Positions 40,787 to 51,090 of a stretch of 64,000 bases of DNA are shown here, piece after piece. A program made the position numbers and the translations under genes. Every line of letters begins with the position of its first letter. Position 1 is the first letter of the stretch. Under the pieces are notes generated by a model, which was not told where the DNA came from, did no database searches, and saw only the letters and a list, made by a program, of their open reading frames with translations. This DNA is from Nocardioides humi (GTDB lineage Bacteria; Actinomycetota; Actinomycetes; Propionibacteriales; Nocardioidaceae): contig NZ_CP041146.1 in assembly GCF_006494775.1 (NCBI RefSeq), positions 496,001 to 560,000 on the forward strand, in the 5' to 3' direction.

Positions 40787-43700
40787 TCAGTTCTTCGGCG
40801 CGGTGCGGGTCTCGTCACGGACGGTGACGGTGGCGTTCCCGGAGCCGGTGAACCAGCAGCCGTCGCCGCCGGCGTAGAACCAGAGCCGGCCGTTGCCGTC
40901 CGCGGTCACGTCGCGGCTGAGCGACCCGCAGGTGTCGGGATTGGGCTGGATGCCGGAGGAGATGGTGACCTGCGCGGGCTGGCTCGATCTCAGGAAGCCG
41001 TACCCCTCGACCTTCAGCTTGCACCGCAGGCCGCACTCGAACTTGACCGTGAGGTCCTGGTTCTTCGACGCGGCGGTCAGGGAGACCGGGTCGCTGAACT
41101 GCCGGTCGTCGGTCGCGGACGAGATCGTCCGGGCCCGGATGGTCCGCTGCGTGCCGCCCTCCGGCACCTCGACCTGGAAGGTCCCGCTGACGGTCTGCCA
41201 GTTCGCCCCGCCGTCGGTGCTGACCTGCACCCCGGTGACGGGCCGGCCGTTCTCGGCGCCCGACTGGATCGGGAAGTCGACCAGGTAGTAGCCGTTGCTC
41301 GTGGTGTCGGTGAGCCGCGGCGCGCCGGGCTTGCCCCAGGTGTCGACGTCGCCGAGCTGGGTCGGCTGGCCCTCCACGGAGCGGTCGCCGTTGTAGGTCA
41401 CCGCCCACACCTTGACGTAGTGGCGCCCGTTCTCCGGGAAGGTGATCCGCTGGCCGCCCCCGGGGGCCGACCCGACCGTGGTCGACCAGCCGGTGCTGGA
41501 CTGCACGACGTAGTGGCGGATCCCGAGGCCGCCGTCGTCGGCGGGCGGGTCCCAGGCGAGGACCGCGGTCCGGTCGGACGGCGACTCCCCGACCTGGCGC
41601 AGGTTGCGCACGGGCCCGGCCTTGGTCCACGGCCGTCCCGAGACGCTCGGGCTGCGGTCGCTGGTCCCGGCGTCGTTGGTCGCCGCCACCGTGAACGTGA
41701 ACGTCTGCCCCTTCCGGATCCCGTCGCTCGGGTCGAAGGTCTTCGAGGAGGCGGAGGCGTCGACGACGTACGTGCCCCGGTTGCAGCCGTTGCAGGTGAT
41801 CGTGTAGCTCGTCACGTCGTTGCCGTTGCTCTGCGACTGCGACCACTTGGCCCAGTCGATGCGCACCCACGGCTGCTCGGTGTAGTTGTCGGCCTCGCTC
41901 GCCGTCAGCTGCGGGGGCGCGCCCGAGCGCATCGGGATGCCGAAGGGCGTCGCGGACTTCGAGGCGTCCGAGAACTGCCGCCGCGGCTCCACCTCGTTGA
42001 CCGCCCGGATCTCGAAGGCGTACGGCGTCCCGTTGCTCAGGCCGGGGATCACCATCGAGGTGGCGCTTCCCGACGCCTGCCAGGTCCGGCTGCTGCCGGC
42101 CTCCTTGATCTCGTACGCCGTGATCGGCGAGCCCTCGTTGCGCGGCGGGGTCCAGCGGACGGTCAGCTGGCGGTCCATCTTGCCGCCGGTGGGCTTCGGC
42201 TCGACGACGATGGTGGGCGGGGTCATCAGGTCGGGCGCCTTGTTGGGGACGATCTCCTCCGACGACGGGCTCTCCTGGCCCCATCCCTCGCTGTTCCGGG
42301 CGCGCACGGTGAAGGTGTAGGCCTCGCCCGGCGTCAGGCCGACGAGGCGGCAGGTGGTCGCCGTGCAGCTCTGCCGGAAGTCGTGGTCGCCGATGACCTC
42401 GTACTCCTCGATGGGGGCGCCGTTGTCCTCGGGCTCGCGCCACGACAGCACCGCCGAGGACGCCTCGACCGAGGACAGGGTCGGGCGCTGGGGGGCGCCC
42501 GGGACGTCGACCACCTCGACATTGATCCGCGCGGTGACCTCGCGCGCGCGGTCGCCGGAGGCGTCGGCGACGCTGACCTTGATCGTCGAGGTGCCGGTCC
42601 CCGTCGGCGTGAAGGAGACCGCGGACCCGTCGACCTCGAGCCCGGTCAGCCGGCCGGACCCCTCGACCTGCGGGTTGCTGGCCTCGATCGGCTCGCCCGG
42701 GAACGGGTTGACGGCGTAGTCGGCGATGTCGACCGACATCGACCGGTCCTTGGTGGCGGTCACGCTGATGACCGGGACCTGCAGCAGGGGACGGTCGCTG
42801 CCGACCACCCGCGCCGTCACGACGCCCTCGTCCTGTCCGTCGTGCCCGTCGTCGGCCACGACGTGGACCCGCAGGGTGTCGCCGTCCTTCGCGCCCCCGC
42901 CGGCCTTGACCGACAGGATGCTGCCGTCCGAGGCGACGCTGGCGCTCAGGCCCGGGTCGGCGGCCTTCACCGACCAGGTCATGGTCGCGAGGTCGTCCTC
43001 GTTGGCGTCGCGGGTGAGCCCGGCCAGGTCGACCTCGGCGGCGTCGCCGTCGACGGTGACGTCGACGGCGGCGTCGCGCATCACGGGCGCGACGTTCCCG
43101 GACGGGCGGACGTCGATCGGGATCGTCAGCAGCGAGGTGAGGGCGGCGTCCTCGGCCGCCGTCCGGCCGTCGGTCACCGCGACGGTGACCGAGGCGGGGC
43201 CGACGTGACCGCGGGCCGGGGTGAACGCGAGCGAGGTGGGCTCGCCGTCGACCGGGTTGACGGCGCCGTTGACGGCGGTCGGCATCGAGTCCGGGACGAT
43301 CCGGGCCTCGCGGCCGGCACGGGTGACGACGAGGTCCTGCAGGTCGAAGACCACCTCCTCGCCCGCGACCGCCTTCACCGGGATCCGCTCCTCGTCGGTG
43401 GTGAGCTGCGGCGGCACGTTGTCGGTGCCGGTGACGAAGATGACGCCGAAGGTCCCCGTCGACTCCTCGTCCGCGTCGTCGAGCCGGTAGAGCACGACCT
43501 GGTCCTCGGCCTTGAGCCGGATCTTGACCGTCTTCTCGCCGATGACCTGGCACTCGCCCTGGCTGCCCGCGTCGCAGCCGCTCACGCGCAGGTCGGCCTT
43601 CGCCCCGTCGAAGTCGAGGTCGTTGTCGAGCACCGGGACCTCGACCATGGCTCCGGGGTCGCGGCCGATGATGTCGCCCAGGTCGGCGACGTCGTCGCGG

Positions 43701-46700
43701 GCGATCGGCGCGTAGAACGGGGCGTCTCGGCTCGCCGAGACCTTGAGCACGGCGTTGTCGCGCGCGCCGGCGGCGTCCTCGATGGTGTAGCCGATGTTCG
43801 TCGCCGCGGCTCCGGTGTCGGGCGCGTCGCCGACCTCGAGCTCGATGAAGCCGTTCTCGTGCTTGGCCTCCTTGGTGCTGTTGAGCTGGGCGATGCGCAG
43901 CGGGTCGTCGTCGGGGTCGACGTCGTTGGTCAGCACGTTGTAGGAGATGGTCCGGTTCGGCTGGACCAGGACGTTGTCGTCCAGCGCGACCGGCGGCTGG
44001 TTCTCCGTCTCCTCCGGGACGACGCCCACGCGCACCTCGGCGACGCCGGTGGCGCCGTACTTGTCCTGCACCAGGATCTGGAAGAAGTCGGTGCCGGTCT
44101 TGCCCTCGAAGGCCTCGTACCGGATCCAGTCCACACCGGTGTCGAGGACCCGGCCGAGGGACGGCGCCGTGAGGATGCTGCGGAACGCCACCGAGTCGCC
44201 GTCGGGGTCGGCGCCGGCGAGGTCGACGGAGATGACCTTCGGGCGCCCGGCGATCACCCGGTCGATGATGGGCTGCGGGAGCGGCGGATGGTTGTTCTTC
44301 GCCGAGTCGGCCACGACGTAGATGCTCACCTCGGCGGTGGCCTTGAGTCCGTCGGTGTCCCGGACGCCGTAGATCACCGAGTAGGTGCCCGGCTCCTCGG
44401 GCGCCCGCAGCCGCAGCGCGTCGCCCGCGACCCACACGTCGAGGTTCTGCTCGTTGATCAGGTCGGACTGGAACAGCCGGGGCTTGCCGCCGTCGGGGTC
44501 CGAGTCGTTGCCGAGCACCGGGATCGTGGTGACCGAGCCCGCGCGCACCGTCACCTGGTCCTTGTTGGCGACCGGATGGCGGTTCTCCTGGGTGGAGCGC
44601 CGCTGGGTGATGACGAGCTGGCCGACGGCCGAGCTGCGGCCGTCGGACACGACGTACTCGACCGTCGCCTGCTGGCCCACGATGTCGGTGGCCGAGCTGA
44701 CCACCGCGAGCCGCTTGTCGACGACGGACACCTTCACGCCCGGGATCGAGGGGCGGCCGATCCGCTTGACGACGAGGACGTCGCCGTCGGGATCGAGGTC
44801 GTTGAGCAGCAGGTCGACCTGCGCGGTCCCGCCGGGCGTGATGACGGCCTTGTCCCGCACGGCCACCGGCGGCCGGTTGTCCTTCGGCGGCGACTCGATG
44901 TCGAGCCGGATGAGGGACGACCGCGTCGCGGAGGAGTTGTAGGCGGTGTACTCCAGGTAGTAGCTGCGCGCCCGCGCCGAGTAGAACGTGAACGTCCCGG
45001 AGTCGAGGTCCTTGGAGATCTCGGTGCCGGCGTCGTCGCCGACCACCTTGACGCTCTTCAGCGTCAGGTCGCTGCCCTCGGGGTTGCGGTCGTTGGTCAG
45101 CGGCTGGACGACGACGCGGGTGCCGGCGACGCCGGACGCCAGGTCGGGCACGAGCTCGGGCGGGGCGGTGTCGCCCAGGATCTGCACGGGCAGCTTGCCG
45201 ACGAAGCTGTCGAAGCCGTCCTCGATGGTGTACTCGATCTCGGTCACCTTCGCCCCGGCCCCGGTGTCGGAGAAGGTGATCGTGCCGTCGGGGCGGAACT
45301 CCACCTCTCCGCCGCGGGCGGTGGCGTCGGTCAGGGTGAGGTCGTCGCCGTCCATGTCGAAGAAGTCGGCCAGCAGGTAGTAGCTGGACGTCGCCCCTCG
45401 CGCGACGGTGAGCCGCGGCTCGCGGTCCTCCATCATCTGCGGCTTGGTGTTCTGGCCGTCGTCGCGGATGCGCAGCCGGACCTCGGCCCAGACCTCCTCG
45501 TTCACCCGGCCGTCGGTGACGTAGTAGCGGAAGGTCGACACGCCGGTGGCGTCCGCCGGGACGGCGACCTGGAGCTGGGTGCCGCCGCCGACGATCTTGA
45601 CCTCGAGCTGGGGTCCGCTGACGTGCTGGGTCTTGGAGATGCTGATGATGTCGCCGTCGGGTCGTGGTCGTTGAGCGCGACCACGGGCAGCACGGTCGAG
45701 CGGCCGGGGCGGGCGCCGAGATCGTCGTCCTGCGGCTCCGGAGGCCGGTTCTCCTGGTCCGGGATCTCGTCGGTGGTCTCCTTGAGCTTCGACTTGTTCT
45801 GGTTCTGCGGGTCCACCGCCGGCCAGTTGTCGATCTTCGCCTTGCCGGGGTCCTGCACCAGCCAGCTGTCGCCCGTGATGGCGTCGTTGAGGACCACCAC
45901 GTCGCGGTTGACGCGGAACTGGAGGTGGGCGCCGGCCTGCATGCCCGGGACGGGCGAGGTGTCGTCGAAGGAGTCGTCGGCGCAGTCGCGCAGGTAGTTG
46001 TGGGGCGACTGCGGGTCGGCCCACGCGGCGTACACGCAGCCGGTGGCGGTCAGCTGCACCGGGGCCGCCGGAGCGCCGGCGACCTGGCCTCGGCTGATCC
46101 GTGACAGCCCGCCGCCGTCGACCGGGGTCCTCTCCAGGCCCTCGGCGGTCGCGAGGTAGAGGTCGTCGCTGGCGCCGGACGGCTGCTGCAGCTCGACCTC
46201 GGACGGGTCCGCCGCCTCCACCACGACCGGCTTCGCGCCGGGGCGGCGCAGCTCGAGCGAGTTCCGGTCGAACAGGACCGGGGTGTCGCCGACGACCGTC
46301 AGCGCGACCATGTCGGGGTCGGTGCCGAGCTTCCCGCCGAGGTCGATCCGGTCGCCGGCCACGGCGTTGCCGGCCTCGTCGAGGGTGACCGGCGTGATCT
46401 CGCCGTCGCGGCCGAGCACGTAGGCGCGCCCGTCGGTGCCGACGGCCGCGGTGAGGGCGCCCTCGAGGTCCGGCTGCGCGGTCTTCGCGGAGAACCCGCG
46501 CAGCCGCGCGGCCGAGCGGACCCAGGCCTTGCCGCTCACCTTGTCGACGACCGCGAAGGTCGAGCCGCCGTTGGCCACGACCGCGCCGGTGGGCAGGCCG
46601 GTCGGGTCCTGGAGGGCGGCCTTGGCCACGTCGACGGGCTTGACCGAGCGCTCCGAGGACGTGTCGTCGACGTACAGGCTGGTGGCCCGCTGGAAGATGT

Positions 46701-46929
46701 CGAAGTTCGCGCTCGCGGCCTCGACGCCGAGGTCGAGCTCCTTGATCTGCGGGTTGAGCCGGGCCACCAGGCCCTGGTCGCGGTTGGTGACCCAGACCCC
46801 GCCGTCGTTGAGCTCGACCTCGGTGAACGGCTTCCCGTCGTGCTGGTAGGCGAGCACCACGAGGGTGCCCAGCAGGACGGCGAGCGCCGTGGCGGACGCG
46901 GTCCGGCGCCAGCGGCGCAGCGCGGTCAT
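40787..46929 (-). CDS. Giant surface protein: propeller-like head, Ig/cadherin-like repeats, FN3 domains; apparent 1-base frameshift
   Basis: Rejoined length about 2047 residues. One N-terminal anchor helix (about 12-30, ATALAVLLGTLVVLAY). Residues ~35-380 have repeated strands with VAVVDKVSGKAWVRSA, AYVLGRDGEITPV and TFVVDRDGG-like turns, resembling a beta-propeller. From ~390 to ~1470 come about a dozen Ig/cadherin-like repeats with N-D-x-D-P-D-G-D turns; ~1470-1860 are three to four FN3 domains (PTLSSVEASSAVLSWREPED); the end (~1960-2047) is Cys-rich. The head and repeats lie in different frames; one extra C at 45658 gives LNDHDPDGDIISISK, exactly the repeat motif. ATG overlaps the kinase stop (ATGA). 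Likely an extracellular adhesin or wall-contact sensor served by the flanking kinase genes. Confidence 0.85.
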
Positions 46930-48398
46930 CGGCCCACCACGCAGACCTGGTCGGACGGCGGCGACGGCGGGCTGCCCACCCGGGACAGGGACACCTGGAT
47001 GCACACCGTCGCGTCGCGCGGCACGGTCAGCGTCTTGCTCGTCGCGGCGGTGTACTCGGGAGCGTCCTGGTCCGCGCCGTCACCCGTCAGCAGGACCTTG
47101 AACTCGTCGCGCTCACGGGGCTCGTCCTGGGTCCAGGTGAAGGTCCAGCGGGTCCCCTTGCCCGACTTGCTGACGACCGGCGCCGGGGGCACGTCGATCA
47201 CGGCGTCGGGCGGGTCCTCGCCGCGCAGCGGCCCGTCCTGCGGGCCGTCGTCGCCGCCGCTGCCCGCCACCAGGGCGTACCCGACCGCGGCGACCAGCGC
47301 CACCGCGACGGCGCCGATGCCGATCCGCGCCGGCAGGGCGAGCCTGCGGTCGCCGTCGCGGCGCGGCGGCGGGCGCCGCGCGGAGGAGCTGCCGGTGGCG
47401 GCCCGGGCCGCGCCCGGCCGCGACGCGTGCTCGTCGGCCGCCGGCTGCAGCGGTCCGAGGCGCTCGTGGACCGCCGCCGGGATGATCACCGAGACCGGCC
47501 GGACCAGGGTGCGGGCGTCGTTGGGGTGTCCCTCCCCCACGGCCGCCGGGGACGCGTCCATGACCTCGAGCCGGGTCGGCGACTGCCGCAGCTCGATCTG
47601 CACGTCCTGGAGCTGCCGGCCGAGCACCATCGCGGAGACCGGGCGCTTGTCGATCTCGACCGCCATCGCCCGCCGCAGCACGTCGATCAGGGACGCCGGG
47701 ACGTCGGGCCGGCGCAGCGGCGTCAGCTGCCCGCGCTCGATCCGGGTCATCAGGCTGGCGTTGTCGTTGGGCGCGTCGCGGCGCTCGTACGGCGGGTGGC
47801 CGATGAGCAGCGAGTAGAGGGTGGCGGCGAGCGAGTAGACGTCGCTGCGGACGTCGTGGCTGTCGGCGGTCAGCGACTCCGGCGGGGACCACGGGATCGA
47901 CAGGCCCTGGGCGCCCGCGCCGGTCTCACCCACCACCGAGGCGATGCCGAAGTCGGTGAGGAGGGGGACGCCGAAGGTGCTGGTGAGGATGTTGTGGGGC
48001 TTGATGTCGCGGTGCAGGATCCCCGCGCGGTGGGCGGTCTCGACCGCGCTGGCGATCTTCACCCCGATGTCGAGGACCTCGCCGACCGCCAGCGGCTGGG
48101 TGCGGTAGCGCTGCGCGACGTGCGGCGGCGGGCAGAACTCCATCACCAGGAAGGCCCGGCCGTCGGAGCTCACGCCCGCCTGGTAGATCGGCACGATCGA
48201 GGGGTGGTTGGACAGCTGCGCCATCACGTTCGCCTCGGCGCGGAACAGCTCGATGGACGCCGCGTCGCTGCCGCTGCGCAGCACCTTGATCGCGACCTGC
48301 CGGGTCGGCAGCTCCTGCTGGTAGCGGAACACGTCGGCGAAGCCGCCCTCGCCGACGAGGTCGACGAAGGTGAAGCCGGGGATCTCGGGAGCGTGCAT
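46926..48398 (-). CDS. Transmembrane Ser/Thr protein kinase with short FN3-like sensor domain
   Basis: 490 residues. Kinase motifs complete: LVGEGGFADVFRYQQ (Gly loop), QVAIKVL (Lys), HRDIKPHNIL, LTDFGIASVVG, SIPWSPPE, RSDVYSLAATLYSLL. After the kinase (to ~270) comes a basic juxtamembrane linker (SSSARRPPPRRDGDRRL), one helix (IGIGAVAVALVAAVGYALVA, about 368-388) and a ~100-residue outer domain with KGTRWTFTWTQDEPRERDEF, resembling one FN3 unit, instead of PASTA repeats. The P-x-x-E form SIPWSPPES is slightly unusual for the activation segment. It shares an A with the FHA stop (TGATG) and overlaps the giant surface gene by four bases. Confidence 0.92.
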   Translation of the reverse strand: MHAPEIPGFTFVDLVGEGGFADVFRYQQELPTRQVAIKVLRSGSDAASIELFRAEANVMAQLSNHPSIVPIYQAGVSSDGRAFLVMEFCPPPHVAQRYRTQPLAVGEVLDIGVKIASAVETAHRAGILHRDIKPHNILTSTFGVPLLTDFGIASVVGETGAGAQGLSIPWSPPESLTADSHDVRSDVYSLAATLYSLLIGHPPYERRDAPNDNASLMTRIERGQLTPLRRPDVPASLIDVLRRAMAVEIDKRPVSAMVLGRQLQDVQIELRQSPTRLEVMDASPAAVGEGHPNDARTLVRPVSVIIPAAVHERLGPLQPAADEHASRPGAARAATGSSSARRPPPRRDGDRRLALPARIGIGAVAVALVAAVGYALVAGSGGDDGPQDGPLRGEDPPDAVIDVPPAPVVSKSGKGTRWTFTWTQDEPRERDEFKVLLTGDGADQDAPEYTAATSKTLTVPRDATVCIQVSLSRVGSPPSPPSDQVCVVGR

Positions 48399-49438
48399 CA
48401 GCCCGCCTCGGGAGGCGCCGGCACGACCGTGGCGGTGAGCCCCTTGGACAGGGTGAGGACGTCGCCGATCGCGACCTCCGTCGCGACGCCGCGGTCCAGC
48501 GGCACCGGCACCCGGCCCTGGTGGGCGAGCAGCGTGCCGTTGGTGGACATGTCGGTCACCGTGACCCGGGAGCCGTCGGCGGCGACCTCCAGGTGGGTGC
48601 TGGAGACATAGGGGTCGTCCACGGTGACCAGCGCGGGCAGGTTCTGGCTCCCGCCGACCTGCTGGATGCGCGGGCTGCGGCCGATCAGCACCCGTCGTCG
48701 TACGGGGACCACGCGGCCGGTCGAGAGCGCCAGCGCCACGACCGGGCGGACCGGTGGGGCGGGCGGCGCCGTGGTCGGCTGGGCGGTGGCCGCGCGCAGG
48801 GCCTGCAGCTGGGCGGGCGTGATGGTGCGGCCGTCGTGCTCGGCGGACGGGTCGCCGGCCGGCGCGGGCTGCCAGTCGGGCGGGGGCGCGGCGGGGACGG
48901 ATGGCGCGGCGGGCGGGGTGCGCTGGGTGCCGCGGACGACGGTGTACTCGGGTGTCGGGGGCGCGGCGGGGACGGGCGGGGAGGGCGGGACGGGTGCGGC
49001 CGTCGGCGCGGGCGCGGCCGCCGGGAGCACCGCGGGGCGCCAGGTGACCGCGCCGCTGCGGACGACGCCGGCGGTGAGCGGCAGGGCCGGGCCGTCGGGC
49101 GGCGTACCGCAGGGGACGACCTCGACCACCGCGCCCGGCGCCAGGGCCGCCGACGCCTCCGTCCACATGGTCGCGTCGCGGCCGTCGACCGAGAACCCGT
49201 CGACGCGGACGACGAGCGCGCCGCGGACCAGGATCCGGGCCTCGGCCCCGTCGACCCGCACGGCGGCGAACTCCGGCAGCGCGCGCAGGTCGCCGCGCGA
49301 GAGCACCTCGACCACGGTCGGCGCGTCGAGGCCCCGCTCGCGGAGCGCGACGACCTCGGCGAGCCGGTCGGGCGCGGCGACGACGAGGCCGTCGTCCGTG
49401 ACCAGGGTCGCGAGGTCGCCGGGGAGGTAGGTCGTCAT
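48398..49438 (-). CDS. FHA-domain protein
   Basis: 346 residues. The C-terminal FHA domain (about 240-335) has VLIGRSPRIQQ (Gly-Arg), DDPYVSSTHLEVAADG (S-x-x-H) and VTDMSTNGTLLAHQG (N-G-T), the phosphothreonine-binding set. A Pro/Ala linker (140-200) separates it from an N-terminal ~135-residue part of beta character (GRDATMWTEASAALAPGAVV). It likely reads phosphorylation by the next-encoded kinase and relays it to the surface protein or MoxR system. ATGA overlap with PP2C. Confidence 0.9.
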   Translation of the reverse strand: MTTYLPGDLATLVTDDGLVVAAPDRLAEVVALRERGLDAPTVVEVLSRGDLRALPEFAAVRVDGAEARILVRGALVVRVDGFSVDGRDATMWTEASAALAPGAVVEVVPCGTPPDGPALPLTAGVVRSGAVTWRPAVLPAAAPAPTAAPVPPSPPVPAAPPTPEYTVVRGTQRTPPAAPSVPAAPPPDWQPAPAGDPSAEHDGRTITPAQLQALRAATAQPTTAPPAPPVRPVVALALSTGRVVPVRRRVLIGRSPRIQQVGGSQNLPALVTVDDPYVSSTHLEVAADGSRVTVTDMSTNGTLLAHQGRVPVPLDRGVATEVAIGDVLTLSKGLTATVVPAPPEAG

Positions 49439-50283
49439 CCGGCCCTCCGCGGTGCGGGCTCGGTGTCCTCGCCGGCCGGGCCGGCGGCACCGTCGCCCAC
49501 GACGTCGACGACGACGACGGTCACGTTGTCGTGGCCGCCGGCCGCGACCGCGGCGTCGACGAGGGTGAGCACGGTCCGGTCGGGGGTCATCCCCTCGGAG
49601 AGGATGTGGAGGATCGCGGTGTCGGAGAGCTCCGAGGTGAGGCCGTCGGAGCACAGCAGCAGCCGCGACCCGGGCTCGGCCGGGACCAGCGCGAAGTCCG
49701 CCTCGGAGGGGGTCAGCGCCCCGATCGCCCGGGTGACGACGTGCCGCTCCGGGTGCCCGATCGCCTCGTCGCGGGTGAGGTGGCCCGCGTCGATCAGCTC
49801 CTGCACCACCGAGTGGTCCTTGGAGATCTGCTCGAGCACGCCGTCGGCGTAGCAGTAGGCGCGGGAGTCGCCGATGTTCGCGAGCAGCCAGTAGCCGCGG
49901 CCGTCCTCCAGGACGTACGCCGCCGTGACCAGCGTGGACCCGGGCGCCGAGCTGAACTCGGCGGCCAGCGAGGCGACCCGGTTCTGCGCGGTGACGATGG
50001 CGGCCTCGACGTCGGCCGGCTGCACCTCGCGGAGCGCGGACAGGGACTCGAACGACTCCACGACCAGCCGGCTGGCCACGTCGCCCCGGGCGTACCCGCC
50101 CATCCCGTCGGCGACGAGGAACACCGGCGGCGCGACGAGCGAGGAGTCCTCGTTGACCGTCCGGACCCGCCCCGGATGGGTGCCTGCGGCATGGACGAGC
50201 CGCGTCGCCCGTCCCGGCGACGACCACGACTCGGCCCCCGTCGCGTTGACCCGCACCGCTCGAACCCCCGAGACCGTCCCCAT
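49435..50283 (-). CDS. PP2C-family Ser/Thr phosphatase
   Basis: 282 residues. VRTVNEDSSLV, FLVADGMGGYARGDVASRLV, LLANIGDSRAYCYADG, ISKDHSVVQELIDAGHLTRD, LLCSDGLTSELS and GGHDNVTVVVVDV give all metal-binding aspartates and the R-N-E-D motif in V-N-E-D form. Reverses the kinase downstream. First gene of the operon; a TAGGCT -10 on the minus strand (50317-50322) with a ~30-base leader precedes it, and GGGGCA is near the ATG. Confidence 0.93.
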   Translation of the reverse strand: MGTVSGVRAVRVNATGAESWSSPGRATRLVHAAGTHPGRVRTVNEDSSLVAPPVFLVADGMGGYARGDVASRLVVESFESLSALREVQPADVEAAIVTAQNRVASLAAEFSSAPGSTLVTAAYVLEDGRGYWLLANIGDSRAYCYADGVLEQISKDHSVVQELIDAGHLTRDEAIGHPERHVVTRAIGALTPSEADFALVPAEPGSRLLLCSDGLTSELSDTAILHILSEGMTPDRTVLTLVDAAVAAGGHDNVTVVVVDVVGDGAAGPAGEDTEPAPRRAG

Positions 50284-50316
50284 TGCCCCATCCCCGTCGG
50301 CTGGGACGCTGCGCGC

Positions 50317-50322
50317 AGCCTA
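50317..50322 (-). promoter_or_regulatory. -10 box of the PP2C-kinase operon
   Basis: TAGGCT on the minus strand, 33 bases before ATG 50283. It is the only good promoter-like site for the seven-gene operon. No clear -35. Confidence 0.5.
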
Positions 50323-50408
50323 ACCCGCGACGGGAACTGGTGAGGCATCGATGGAGCACCTCTGGACGAGGAGCTCGGTGTGGGCCCGCACGAACGGCAC
50401 GGCGCGAC

Positions 50409-50414
50409 TAGGGT
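50409..50414 (+). promoter_or_regulatory. -10 box, leaderless FKBP transcript
   Basis: TAGGGT followed by six bases and the ATG at 50421. Identical box and spacing to hisN. Confidence 0.6.
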
Positions 50415-50420
50415 GGCGGG

Positions 50421-50792
50421 ATGAGCCAGAAGCCCGAGATCGACTTCGTCGACCCCACTCCGCCCACCGACCTCGTCATCACCGACCTCACCGTCGGCGA
50501 CGGCGCCGAGGCGACCGCCGGCAGCACCGTGTCGGTCCACTACGTGGGCGTCGCCCTGTCCAGCGGCGAGGAGTTCGACGCGTCGTACAACCGCGGAGCC
50601 CCGCTGGACTTCCGCCTCGGCATCGGCCAGGTCATCCAGGGCTGGGACACCGGCGTGCAGGGCATGAAGGTCGGCGGGCGGCGCCAGCTCGTCATCCCGC
50701 CGCACCTCGGGTACGGCGACCGCGGCGCCGGCGGCGTCATCAAGCCGGGCGAGACGCTGATCTTCGTGGTGGACCTGCTGTCCGTCAGCTGA
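50421..50792 (+). CDS. FKBP-type peptidyl-prolyl isomerase
   Basis: 123 residues, a single FKBP domain. VSVHYVGVALSSGEEFDASY, FRLGIGQVIQGWDTGVQGMK, VGGRRQLVIPPHLGYGDRGA, LIFVVDLLSV match the FKBP fold with the active-site Tyr, Phe, Asp, Trp and Tyr. No signal peptide or lipobox, so it is cytoplasmic. Isomerises prolyl bonds during folding. Ends 6 bases from the convergent S4 gene. Confidence 0.95.
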   Translation: MSQKPEIDFVDPTPPTDLVITDLTVGDGAEATAGSTVSVHYVGVALSSGEEFDASYNRGAPLDFRLGIGQVIQGWDTGVQGMKVGGRRQLVIPPHLGYGDRGAGGVIKPGETLIFVVDLLSVS

Positions 50793-50798
50793 CCCGGA

Positions 50799-51047
50799 CT
50801 ACCACGGCAGGTCGTCCGGGGTCCCGTCGTCGACGGCGACCCGGGCGGCCTGCCCGCCCAGCTCCACGACGTCGCCGAGCACCAGCTGACGTCCCCGGCG
50901 GGTCTCCACCTCGCCGTTGACCCGGACCAGCCCGTCCGCGATGACCGGCTTGGCCTCGGCGCCCGACTCGACCAGGTTGGCCAGCTTCAGGAACTGCCCC
51001 AGCCGGATCGACTCGTCACGGATCGGGACGTCCATCGGCTCGGGCAC
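50799..51047 (-). CDS. Small S4-domain RNA-binding protein (YbcJ/HslR-like)
   Basis: 82 residues. IRLGQFLKLANLVESGAEAK, PVIADGLVRVNGEVETRRGR, QLVLGDVVELGG is the S4 fold of the YbcJ group (F-L-K-x-x-x-x-x-x-x-G-G/A). Expected to bind structured RNA, perhaps on the ribosome. GTG start at 51047 has TAGGCT six bases upstream, a leaderless arrangement; a start at the internal ATG (residue 5) is less likely. Confidence 0.88.
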   Translation of the reverse strand: MPEPMDVPIRDESIRLGQFLKLANLVESGAEAKPVIADGLVRVNGEVETRRGRQLVLGDVVELGGQAARVAVDDGTPDDLPW

Positions 51048-51053
51048 CAGGCC

Positions 51054-51059
51054 AGCCTA
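51054..51059 (-). promoter_or_regulatory. -10 box, leaderless S4-protein transcript
   Basis: TAGGCT on the minus strand with six bases before GTG 51047. It supports that start codon. Confidence 0.6.
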
Positions 51060-51090
51060 GGACCGACCCGTCGCGTTCGAACGCGACGGG

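Noticed and set aside
40640..45997. A 1785-codon open frame on the + strand opposite the giant surface gene
   Set aside because: It mirrors the minus-strand gene. In high-GC DNA the strand opposite a coding region often stays open; its translation is Val/Asp/Arg/Gly-rich with no domain, while the minus strand shows Ig and FN3 motifs.
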